Assembly (NCBI GenBank): GCA_907165135.1
Contig: OU015566.1
Location: 2,544,501 to 2,608,500 of the forward strand
From: Oikopleura dioica
Taxonomy: Eukaryota; Chordata; Appendicularia; Copelata; Oikopleuridae
Direction of reading: 5' to 3'
Length of the DNA stretch: 64,000 bases
Shown here: piece after piece, positions 54,866-64,000 of the stretch
Position numbering within the stretch: the stretch's first letter is position 1
How the letters are laid out: each line of letters begins with the position of its first letter
The notes under the pieces: model-generated
The model's database searches: none
What the model saw: the letters and a program-made list of their open reading frames with translations, nothing else
Told to the model about the DNA's origin: nothing
Made by a program: the position numbers and the translations under genes

Positions 54866-55419
54866 GATGGCTTCAAAATCAGCAAGCTAAGCCGAGGATA
54901 AGCTCAAAAGTGAAGTTTTAAAAGAGTAAAAAATTGGAATTTCATAAAATAAATAACCTTGTAATTTACCTCGTAATTTTTTTTTTGTAGATTTTGATTC
55001 TGAGGCCGAAAATAATTTTATCTTACCAAAACTCACCTAAGCCTGCCCTAGACAAGAAAGTTCGGGTACAAATTGGTACTGTCTGCTCAAAATATAGTCC
55101 AGAAAAATGTGTCAAGGCAAAAAGAGCAGATTATAGATAGGCTATCTATTAGATAGCGATACCGTTTCTTATATTTTTATATTCTTGCCAACCGAGGCTC
55201 TCAGAAGTTGAGAGCATTTTGCAAGACCTGTTCGCCCCTGTTGGTAAACCCAGGCTGCGCATTATGAAACTCTGGGTTGGTAAATCTAGGTGACTGCATT
55301 CCACCTTGAGTCAGGATAAAAGAAATCTAATGCAAGTCGTTAGATACAAATTTCAGTCATCCTCATAAAAAAGCGTTTTTTGGAAGTTTTGATAATGATG
55401 ATTTAAGAAAACTTTGTCT

Positions 55420-55750
55420 GAGGCCGAAACACGCGAAAAATTAGCCAATTCTTCTGTTGGTCGAGTCGAATTAAATGATGAGTCTTACCTCTTAGGATTT
55501 TCTGGATAACCGACTTGTTTTCGGAAGAAATGTTTTTATTCTAGAAATGATAAACTGATGATCGACCCAGAAATTTTTCATCATAATATTTAGTCAGTTC
55601 TTCTCGAGGATGAAGGATGATGGTCGTATCAGTACATCAATGTACTTTAATTTAGGCTAATGATGACTAAAAATCAGGAACGTGCAGTAACATCAAAATA
55701 AATGTAAAATTTACTGTTTTTAGGGAAGCGGGCGGCCTCGTTCGCAAAGG
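55420..55750. repeat. Diverged half copy of MITE C
   Basis: Shares the order GTCGAGTCGAA..ATGATGAGTCT, CTAGAAATGATA, GAAAATTTTTC-like, GATGAAGGATGATGG and AGGAACGTGCAG with 46310-46560, with many changes. Confidence 0.6.
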
Positions 55751-56270
55751 CTATTTTGCGAATGGCTTTTGCAATTTACGAACGGCGTTCCCAAAATCGA
55801 ATAAATTTCGGTCAAAAATCGAGTTCTTCTTTATTTCAAAATGTGTCCTAGCGGTAGAGAAAGACTGCCCCTGCCAACTAAATGAGTTCTCTTCCTGATA
55901 ATGCGCGAAGAATGCGCATCCTCACGACGCAATTTCATTTCATTGCGAACGGTGTTCGCGAAATTTCGAACGGTAAACCGGTAATTTTTTGCGTAAAACG
56001 AAATTAAACAAATTTTTTGACTAGTCTCGACGAGCCTTAGAAACCTGCACTAGCTTTTTTTACGATTTTGTAAAAGCTGCAGAAATATGAATCATTTTCC
56101 AAGGGTCGAATCTGAAAAAATATTTTTGGAGGCAGCCGAGAGAAAATTACAAATGAGACTTGTTTTTTGGATAGATATTTCAACTTTAGCCAAAACGAGA
56201 AACAGAATTTGCTGTCTTTTAAGCAATTACATTCAATGCTTTTTCCATTCTCATTCTAATTTGGAGGCTA

Positions 56271-57189
56271 CGGAAGGTGAGTAGGGCATATATAGGCCAA
56301 GATTGAAAAAGATAACAGCTGCGCGCACTTGGATAGAGATCAATCGTTACCTGATGGTAAAGGGAACTGTAATCTACACTGTAAATCAGCCTCAGCAGGG
56401 CACTGAGTAGGGCATTCGCGAACAATATCCGTTTAGAGATGCAGAAATCCCTTCGAAATCCGACTTATCAAGAGCTAATCATTCCTAATGAAACTAGGTA
56501 AAATAACCTCCGATTGTAAAATTTCTGAGTTCTTTTCTTCAGGCTCTATTGCGTATGGATATCTCCAAGAAAATTGAAAGAATTTTCATTTAATGTTATT
56601 TTTTGTATTGGTTCGACAAACACCAAGGATCCAACATGGTCCATCGGTCGGTGAAGGCACCAAGCCGAGGCAGGGGGATGCAAGGTGACCACCCGCAGAG
56701 GCAGCACATCTGCCAAACTCGACGGTGACGAGGCTACTCTCAGTGATGGGCTGAGCAGATGTACAAAAAAAATGAGCGAGTTGAGCTGATAAATCATTTT
56801 AAGCTCAACACTCAGAGATATGGAAGACAAAAAAACATAATTCGCTAGAAATATCCTCAATAGGGTCAGAAGATTAAAAGTCAGAATTTGTACAATCGAA
56901 TCGATAATTGAAATTTCGACGAGGTTTTTTTTACCTTCGATGAACGTTTCATAATGAATTATTAGCTCTTGATAAGTCGGATTTCGAAGGGATTTTTGCA
57001 TCTCAAAACGGATATTTTCAGCGAATGCCCTGCTCGGTGCCCTGCTGTAGCAGATTTACAGTGTAGATTACAGTTCCCTTTAGTAAAGGGCCTTTACTAC
57101 CAGGTAACGATTGATCTCTATGCAAGTGCGCGCAGCTGTTATCTTTTTCAATCTTGGCCTATATACATGTATGCCCTACTCACCTTCCG
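56271..57189. repeat. Long inverted repeat, 920 bp
   Basis: Arms of about 240 bp (56271-56510 and about 56945-57189) match in reverse: CGGAAGGTGAGTAGGGCAT against ATGCCCTACTCACCTTCCG, and GATCAATCGTTACCTG against CAGGTAACGATTGATC. A 430-bp unmatched loop separates them. Left arm also carries CTGTAATCTACACTGTAAAT. Confidence 0.8.
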
Positions 57190-57476
57190 CGTCCCCCTAA
57201 TTTGCGCTAGTATGCGACTCACAAAATGATACCTTATCTTATTTTGAATCCTTTATAAGTTATATTTGGTTATCAAGGACCTGCAAAATGTAAGAGACGA
57301 AAACGCAATCATATTTGTTGTAAGAAAAAAGAACACATCGTACTTTGGACACCAATTTATTTAACCAAATAAAGAAAACCTGCAAACCAGTTAACAATCG
57401 TTTCTGGTGGTTATCTTTTCTCCAAAATTTGTAAAATTATTTGACAGAGACAAGCAAGATAATAAAATTATCCAAA

Positions 57477-60321
57477 TTAATAAGTATTATTATCATCGAT
57501 CATGGCCCAGAACTTCCAGATGCTAGTTCCAGAAGCAGCATCAAGATCTTTCAATCTATCGGTGGTGTCCCAAACCCATTGTCCGTGGATTTCGTCACCA
57601 AAGAAGCAGTCAGGGAAGTCAGATCGGTCTGTTGAAGGACTTGATCCTCGTCGGCAGGTAAGGGAGATTGCAGCCCAAGTTCCTCCAGTAGTGGTGTCGA
57701 AAAGTGTCACTTCAGCGGCAGCATCGGTTCGCGAATTACCAGTATTGGCGGCATCCCACTGACTGAAAAGAAAAGTATTAAGAAGAAGCCCCTTTAAAAA
57801 AACTTATAATATAATTACTTACGTTGGTGCTGTCACAATGTTAAGGTAGCCGGAACTGCCAGAGACAGCAGCATCCATTTCAAGTTTATTTGGTCCAACA
57901 TAGCTGGCGGCAGTAACTGCAACACCGTTGATTGCGCTTGGTCGTTTGTCTTGAACCATAAGTTTGATGTTGAGAGTATCAGTGAGTGCTCCCAAGGCGA
58001 CATTGACAGCATAGTTTTGAGCTTGCGAGCTGACAACTCCTGGATGAGGCTCATCGATCCATGCTTCCGAGTTCCAAACCTTTATTTTCAAAGTTCAGAT
58101 CAATATATTTTTTATGAAAAAGAGAAGTTAAGAGACTAAGTCTTGCTAGTTATTCACCTGCTTGTGAAGAGGGTCGACACTGTCGAACCATGCCTCAGCA
58201 TCATAAGTATTACTGTTGATAGATGTTTTGTAATTCCAGTTCCATGTGCATCGTTTTGGATTATTTTGCGACCAGAGGCTGGTGTCTCCAGTAGGGTTGT
58301 AGTTTGCAGTGTAAGCATTAGCATTGAAAGCTTCTTCATCACCATCAGCACAATATTCGACATTGTTACCGACCTTAAACCGCCCGTTAAAAAAGATAGA
58401 TTTCAGCAATAAAAATTGACAATTAACCACAAAGTAAATTGGAAAAATTTTCAGAAAATAATAAAAAATTACCTGTCGGAGATTAAATCGGACGCAAGCG
58501 CCAACACCGTGGCGGTAATCCTGATGCCAACCTCCAACGATGACCATACGGTTGTCGTTGTTACCAACACCACTTTCAGCTGGCTTGTTGTGGGTACCAT
58601 CTTGGAAAGCTTCGGCGCCTTCAGCTCCTTTGTCTTCAGTCAAATGACCTCCTGCAAGTCCGCCCATGACATTGACATTGACCTTTCTCAAGTTTCTTGT
58701 GGCAGGTCCATAAATCATCTTAATTCATTATTGAATCAATTTGATTTTATGTAAGGAATATCATATAGATAAAAAATAAGAGGTATGAACTTACGTAGTC
58801 AGAGCGAGCACAAGTGATGAATGAGTAGAAGGCGGCCCATGCACCAGCGTTTGGCCATCTTCGGGTTCCACTTGTGTATGTGTTGAGATTTGTGCAACTG
58901 CCGGAACCAGCAGTGTTGTAATTGAAGCCGAAATTATCGTCCATAAGTTCGTTGTTCAAGGTCGTATCAGCATTGAGAGTTTTCGTGAAACCAAGAACGC
59001 TATTGGCTCGGCACGATGTGAGGCCATCAGCGTTTGGACCACGTTGAACGCCATCATTTTTATCGTAGCAGAGACCACATGATCCAACATCACCTCTAAG
59101 ACGCTTATCCCAAGCATCCATAAGGGCTTCCTTAGTGCCATAAGTGGGCGCAGCTCCACCGTTCCATGATCGGAGATTCTGTTGCTTATCATTTGGAGAA
59201 GGAACAGCGTTTCCGGTAGTTTCGCCATAGCCATGATCGTTGCTCTTCTGCATGTCAACAATGTTCCAGTGAGAAGCACACCAGGCGGTATCAAAGTGAA
59301 CAACAACATCGAAGTTGGATCCCATGTTGACTTTGTGTTGTCCAGAAGTTTTATCTCCAGGAGTTCCCTTCAACTGGCCGAAGTTCGTGTTTTGGTCGAA
59401 ACCTGGCCAGATGGTACCAAATTGAGCAGCAGTTGCAGCACCAGTAGTATCGTCGTATTTAAAGCCGACATCGTCACCAAACCATTCTTTGCCAGTGCCG
59501 CCTGCTCCACGGGCAGTTTCATCTTCACCAGCGACGTTGGCGTTAGCGATGTTATTCTTTCTGTTTGTCATGAACTCGGCAATATTGACAACTGAGAAGC
59601 AGTATGCAGTACCAGCATGGTAGCTCGCAGAATGAGTGGTGCCAGCGGAACCAGCAAAGTTACCGACAACAGCAGCATTCATTTCAGTCGAGAATGCTCG
59701 AAGAGATCCCCCAGCGACTCGAGCATTATTGACGTGAACACCAGCAACACTGACTTGGCGGATGAAATTCTTCTGAACAGGAACAAACAGTTTGCAAACT
59801 GCACCAAGATGAACTTCTCCAACAACTGGCTTGCCTCCCTCGGCAGCAGCGCCCTTATCTTCACCGGAGAAAGATCCTCTGGTAAGGGAGAGCATATTCC
59901 AACCATTACTAGCGTTCACATCGGCCGGATTAGTATTGGCTCCGAAATTTCCACCAGTAGCGAGTACTTGGTAGTTAGCAGCTCCGCTCGTCCAAAGACC
60001 AAGTTTATGAAGATTATCAGAGGTATCACCGGCCTTTGAATGGTACCAAGGGAAATGTCGCTGGAAACCGCAGCTTCCCCAGTCATTTTGAACAGTGCTT
60101 GTTCCTTTGTGGGACTCAGAAGCAGCGCCCGCGTTTGCTTCCCAAGCCTTGCAAGCATAAGACTCCTGTGGAACAAGAGTGGTTGCTGGATCAACCGGAG
60201 AAAATGGAGATTTTTCGCTCAAGACCTCAATACAAGTATCGTGAGGGACTCCAAAGTCGTCGTATGGGCAGCACGCATAGTCGGCTGCGGCGACAGACAA
60301 AACAGATGCTAATAACTTCAT
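57477..60321 (-). CDS. Large secreted house-protein-like (oikosin-like) protein, five exons
   Basis: Exons complement(58795..60321, 58473..58718, 58158..58373, 57833/57823..58079, 57477..57762); the fourth exon ends at 57823. 843 residues and phases join. Signal peptide MKLLASVLSVAAADY, followed by a Gly/Ala/Asn-rich secreted protein with paired Cys and repeated aromatic motifs (for example CTWNWNYKTS, WNSEAWIDEPHP, FGDEIHGQWVWDTTD). No enzyme domain is recognised. The signal peptide resembles that of the flanking 301-residue proteins (MKLFAATLAIASA), and gene order suggests co-regulated extracellular matrix proteins. Being an oikosin is inferred from composition and context. Confidence 0.7.
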
Positions 60322-61310
60322 CCTTAATTATTTGATATCAGACGGTGAACTTTGATTAGAATCAAGGTCCGATCTTTCGTTAACGAAATTCATGCGTTAA
60401 GGGGGTAGAACTAGGTTTTTCGAAAATAGCCAATTCGAAACCGGCGCTCAAAGCCAGGCGAGCTAAGATATTCAAATTCTCTCTTAGGCTGTAGATCCAG
60501 CAAATGTAGATCTAGCAACATTTTTCTTAAAAATTTTTTTCGTCAATGGATTTTTGCGGAAAGGATCGAAACGTCAACGCATCTCTTCAAAAATTGCGAT
60601 TTTAGCCCATTCGCGTCCTCAAATTTCTAGATTCACGTGACGAGCCAAATTTTTTCTATTCCATTTTAAGATAGTTTAACCCTTTTTCTAGCAACATCTT
60701 ATTTTTTTCTTATTTGAAGTGGCTCTCGAAAATCACTTTTATTCGGAAAATCTAGTTCTATCCCCTTAATGCATTAGATTTATATTTATGATTTGATATA
60801 ATGATTAATTTGGTATTTTTTAAAGCCGAGCCGTCTGAAAATTTAATATCATCATTAATTAGAATAAATAGAAATTTTGGTGTACAAAGCAATTTTAATA
60901 ATTTGGACTGATTTGCGTTCAAAAGCAAAAATTAATGCTTTCAGGCATCATGAATTTCGATATTATTTATGTTTTATATATTAAAAATTGACAAGCTTTA
61001 AATTTTTGATTTATCTTCAGATAAAAAATCTTCTACATTGATCAATAAATAAATTCTCTTGATCGGACCTCTCTCAGAATAAAAAGACTTACGTTCTGGT
61101 GAATGAACTAAATAGGCCCTATCCGATTCTTATATAGTAACAAGCATTTAAGAAGCCCTCCAATCAATAACTCTGGTTTTGAACCGCCCAACCGTAAGCT
61201 GTAGGGGAACTTCATTTTACCAATCACCATCTCTGGTCAGAGGCAGAGGAATATTTCAGAGGAAAATATTCTAGTGCTCCACCTGACCAATCACGATCAA
61301 TGGTCATTTT

Positions 61311-61425
61311 AACCAGAGATTTTTATTCGCGAGCACTGAGAATGGCGCAAAACCAGAGCTTTCTATTCGCACGCTCTCTAAATGTCGCAGGACCAGAAGT
61401 TCTAATTCGCTGAGAAGCACAAACT
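61311..61425. repeat. Tandem repeat, about 40-bp unit
   Basis: Three units start ACCAGAG(A/C)TTT-TATTCGC and end AATG(G/T)CGCA. Further single ACCAGAG or CTCTGGT motifs lie at about 61171, 61231, 61455, 61726 and 61792, the last two followed by TGATTGG (inverted CCAAT). Confidence 0.65.
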
Positions 61426-62671
61426 CAATAAAAAACTAACGGACAAATCAGAAGCTCTGGCCACGGTTAGCTACGACATCAGATTAGTGAGAATCACGTG
61501 TGGTGGTGAATAATTATCCACTTCGGACATGGAGGACCTTCTGACTTACTACCGGTGAGCTGACTTTTTGCCCAGTTCTTCAAGTGCTCAACCAAAGAAA
61601 CTTATTTGGAGCCTTAAAAGTGCGAAAACGGGATGAAATCAAAGTGTATCAAAGTTAATTTAAGACGTTGTGGCCATAAAACTTTAATCATGAGGATAAA
61701 AATGATGCGCATTGATGCTGTCGGTACCAGAGGTCCTGATTGGCGGATCTTCAGAGAGGACTCTTAAGCAGAGGATAAGCAAAGTACGGTGACCAGAGCT
61801 TGTGATTGGATAAAAGAAGACTCGTTTTAATCAACCAGACCTACCGATTCGGCAATTCTGAAATGCTGAGATGGTTAAGACGGTTTTGCGTAAAAGGGCA
61901 GATCTTTTTAAACAGCTCATCAAAAAGCATACAATTTATTTGTTTAAAAATAAGTTTAGCAATAAATGTGTAGATTAGAAAAATAAAAGAACTTAAAAAT
62001 CAGGACTCTGACGATTCGGGAATCAACGCAATAATAAAATTTCGATTATTGATAACAATTCCAGAAAATGTGTTTTTGATGGAGAGTAATCATGTTGCTC
62101 ATGTTGCCTTTGTAACCCTTGATGCCATTATCAGGTTTTACAAGGTTTCCCACGTTTAGACACAGGGACAAGGCGCGCGGTGTGTTCTAATGTGAGTTTA
62201 CCTGAAAAAAGTTGATGGAGCATGCAGCAAGCCATTGCAGTGTTAAGACCGCGCAGATATTTAGAAGTCTCGCCGAGCGCCCGGGTCAACTGACTTCACC
62301 CCTTATCAGCTTCCAGATAATTTTTTCGTTCTTTTGGGAACTTGAGTCTGGTCAAAATCAAACGGGCTTTTTCATGAGCTATTTATTTGTTTTGAAGATG
62401 ATTTCTTCGGTCTTTATATCAATTTTCAGTTCACATTCGCCTTCCGTTCAATATCTCGTGAAAAGAATATGATATGAAAGAATGAAAAATATGGAAAAAA
62501 AAAAGATTATTTTAAATTACATTGTATATTAGATCTCTAATTTTCAAAAACTTTTATCAATCTTGAGATTGTACGATGGCTTAAAATAAGCGAACCGGGC
62601 CGTGTATCCTTTTAGAGATCTCTGAAATAAGATAGAGCGGGGCGTATATCCGTAAATGGGTCAGATCGTCG

Positions 62672-62795
62672 AGAATTTTAAGTAGAATCAAAAGATAAGT
62701 TATCTTAGATAACTTATATTGAGATTTTTCTTAGTTCTGATGAAAACGACGGCATTTTCTTATCTCGTCCAAAATGATAAATAGCAAGTCGTTAA
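62672..62795 (-). pseudogene. Degraded promoter copy of the 301-residue-protein gene
   Basis: Reads TCGTCGAGAATTTTAAG, AATCAAAAGAT, GTTCTGATGAAAA-CGACG and AAATAGCAAGTCGT, in the order and orientation of the minus-strand copy's promoter (54522-54635) with many changes. No coding part follows on the minus strand. Confidence 0.6.
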
Positions 62796-62882
62796 GAGGC
62801 ACCAGGACGGTGTTATTTTCATTTAATCAACAAAGCATAGTTACTTGACGACTTGTTATTTATCATTGTGGCAGCGTTATCC

Positions 62883-62890
62883 TATAAAAG
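62883..62890 (+). promoter_or_regulatory. TATA box of copy 2
   Basis: TATAAAAG lies 85 bp before the ATG at 62975 and is the same in the inverted twin. Confidence 0.7.
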
Positions 62891-62974
62891 AAAAAAGTGT
62901 CGTCTTTTTCATCAGAACTTATAAGAGTCTCAGTATAAGTAATCTTTTGATTTGTACTTAAAACTCGACGAATC

Positions 62975-63880
62975 ATGAAACTTTTCGCTGCAACTTTGGC
63001 CATCGCCTCCGCTCAGGACTTTGCTGCTTCCGAAGCTGGAGATGATGCACGAACCTTCTCCTTCGGGGATTCTGCTTTCGACTACGGAGAAAGTGCTTAC
63101 GCCGGATTCGATAGCGGAGCCTTCTACGACTCAGCCTACGGCAGCGATTACAACTCTCTTTCTGCTGCTTACAACTACGACGACGCCGACGCTGCCGCCG
63201 CTGACGCTGATGCCGCTGTCGCCGACGAGGCGGGACGAGACAAAGACGAAGCTCGATACTTCGGAGTTGTGCAGGCCACCACTACGTCGCCGACCACTCA
63301 GACTTTCACCACCACTTCCAGAATCACTAAACACTGCATCAAGTGCGACGTTATGACCCCAGCAAAGTGCGCCGTTGTTGGTCAAACCAACGATGAGGTC
63401 AACCAGCCATGCGAAAATGGCGAGGTTTGCTTCCTCGAAGTCCGACGAAGTCATCAAGCTGATAAGTTGACCCAGATCTGCACTGGCTGCAAGAACGCTC
63501 AAGCTTGCTGGGACCTCAAGCAACAGAACTCGATCACAGGAGCTAAAGCTTTAAGAAACCTCGCACAGTGTCATCAGATGCACACCAGCGGCAACCGAAT
63601 CCCACGACTTGGCTCGATCGCTTCCGTTTGCCGAACTTGCTTTGCCCCTTCAACTTCTGCTTACGCCTCCACCTCCGATGCTAACAAGCCAAATCAATTC
63701 TTCGCTGGTAACTCCGACGGAAACTCATTCACCATTCCCAACGGCAGCGGTGTTTCGGCAACTGTGACGCTTTACGGAAGCAATGATGCCACATTCAACG
63801 ACATCTGGTTCACCAACCGACACGGACTCTCTTCTACATCCAGCTACGATCTTGACTTCTCTCTTCCTATTCTCTCATAA
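62975..63880 (+). CDS. Oikosin-like secreted Cys-rich protein, copy 2
   Basis: 301 residues, one exon, near-identical to the protein encoded at 53607-54512. Same signal peptide, Asp/Ala-rich part, Cys module (CIKCDV, CTGCKNAQAC, CRTCF) and beta-rich tail. Changes cluster at residues about 185-215 (AKALRN, HTSGNRIP) and at a Leu/Asn change near 257. A poly(A) signal AATAAA follows near 63976. The near identity, with a few clustered amino-acid changes, suggests recent duplication or ongoing gene conversion. Confidence 0.7.
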   Translation: MKLFAATLAIASAQDFAASEAGDDARTFSFGDSAFDYGESAYAGFDSGAFYDSAYGSDYNSLSAAYNYDDADAAAADADAAVADEAGRDKDEARYFGVVQATTTSPTTQTFTTTSRITKHCIKCDVMTPAKCAVVGQTNDEVNQPCENGEVCFLEVRRSHQADKLTQICTGCKNAQACWDLKQQNSITGAKALRNLAQCHQMHTSGNRIPRLGSIASVCRTCFAPSTSAYASTSDANKPNQFFAGNSDGNSFTIPNGSGVSATVTLYGSNDATFNDIWFTNRHGLSSTSSYDLDFSLPILS

Positions 63881-64000
63881 TTATTCATTTCGTGAATAAT
63901 TTTACGAAAAAATTGGCTCGGCAAAATGATTCTGTACTCCTTATTTTCCTTATTTCTGGTGATATCTTAAAAAAAATAAAACAATCTCGCATATTTAAAA

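Larger units (their letters stand above)
54866..57476. other. Non-coding region with repeats
   Basis: No gene supported. It contains the half copy of MITE C (about 55420-55750), GCGAACGG-type short repeats near 55735-55980, and a long inverted repeat at 56271-57189. Minus-strand ORF 56546-57001 lies in the loop of that repeat and is not regarded as a gene. Confidence 0.5.
60322..62974. other. Regulatory and repeat-rich region between divergent secreted-protein genes
   Basis: About 2.6 kb without a supported gene. 61171-61800 holds at least eight ACCAGAG/CTCTGGT motifs, three of them in about 40-bp tandem units. 62672-62790 is a degraded, opposite-strand copy of the 301-residue-protein promoter. 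The minus-strand gene at 60321 and the plus-strand gene at 62975 face away from each other. Confidence 0.5.
62855..64000. repeat. Right arm of the large inverted duplication
   Basis: Inverted counterpart of 53491-54645. It starts at TTGACGACTTGTTATTTAT and runs to the end of the window, so its true right end is not seen. Confidence 0.9.

Noticed and set aside
56611-56630. Possible tRNA B box (GGTTCGAC) near 56611 and 52428
   Set aside because: No A box, no cloverleaf stems and no correct spacing around either site.
56546-57001. 151-codon minus-strand ORF
   Set aside because: It lies in the loop of a long inverted repeat and has no family features.

Overview
The window looks like genomic DNA of a larvacean tunicate, most probably Oikopleura dioica. 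This is inferred, not searched. The reasons are: very small introns (many 28-90 bp), several introns that only fit with GA-AG or GG-AG borders, chordate-type genes (a PCTAIRE CDK, an ELK-type ETS factor), interstitial TTAGGG-type telomere repeats, Ty3/gypsy elements of the Tor kind (one with an envelope gene), and secreted house-protein-like (oikosin-like) genes with short signal peptides.

Layout. 1-2272 is non-coding with a minisatellite. 2273-11257 is a complete retrovirus-like LTR element with gag, pol and env, 227-bp LTRs and a 4-bp target duplication; Gag and Pol share one frame and are separated by a single UGA in a UGA-CUAG context. 11262-13271 is non-coding and holds a 280-bp palindrome. 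13272-22461 is a dense block of host genes: small secreted and membrane proteins and a receptor with a catalytically dead kinase domain. 23109-32390 is a PCTAIRE-class CDK gene split at an exon end by a second LTR element (24556-31038, no env). 32758-41318 holds an unrecognised 399-residue protein, a CUB-domain membrane protein, an ELK-like ETS repressor and a sulfotransferase. 43044-53121 is rich in secretory-pathway enzymes: two GT31 glycosyltransferases and an O-fucosyltransferase-like gene, plus a C-type-lectin-like gene loaded with MITEs. 53491-64000 is a house-protein-like locus: an inverted, near-identical pair of 301-residue secreted proteins flanks a separate 843-residue five-exon secreted protein.

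Mobile DNA is varied. There are TTAA-flanked (piggyBac-like) MITEs, two hAT-like fold-back elements with 8-bp duplications (one nested in another palindromic MITE), a TA-flanked MITE, a 920-bp inverted repeat and recurrent GCCGC hairpins in introns. Most sit in introns or between genes.

Exon models were built by reading GT/AG borders and checking that codon phases join; where total coding length was summed it is a multiple of three. Three coding breaks need a single missing base; these may be real mutations or assembly errors. Gene names rest on motif recognition alone.
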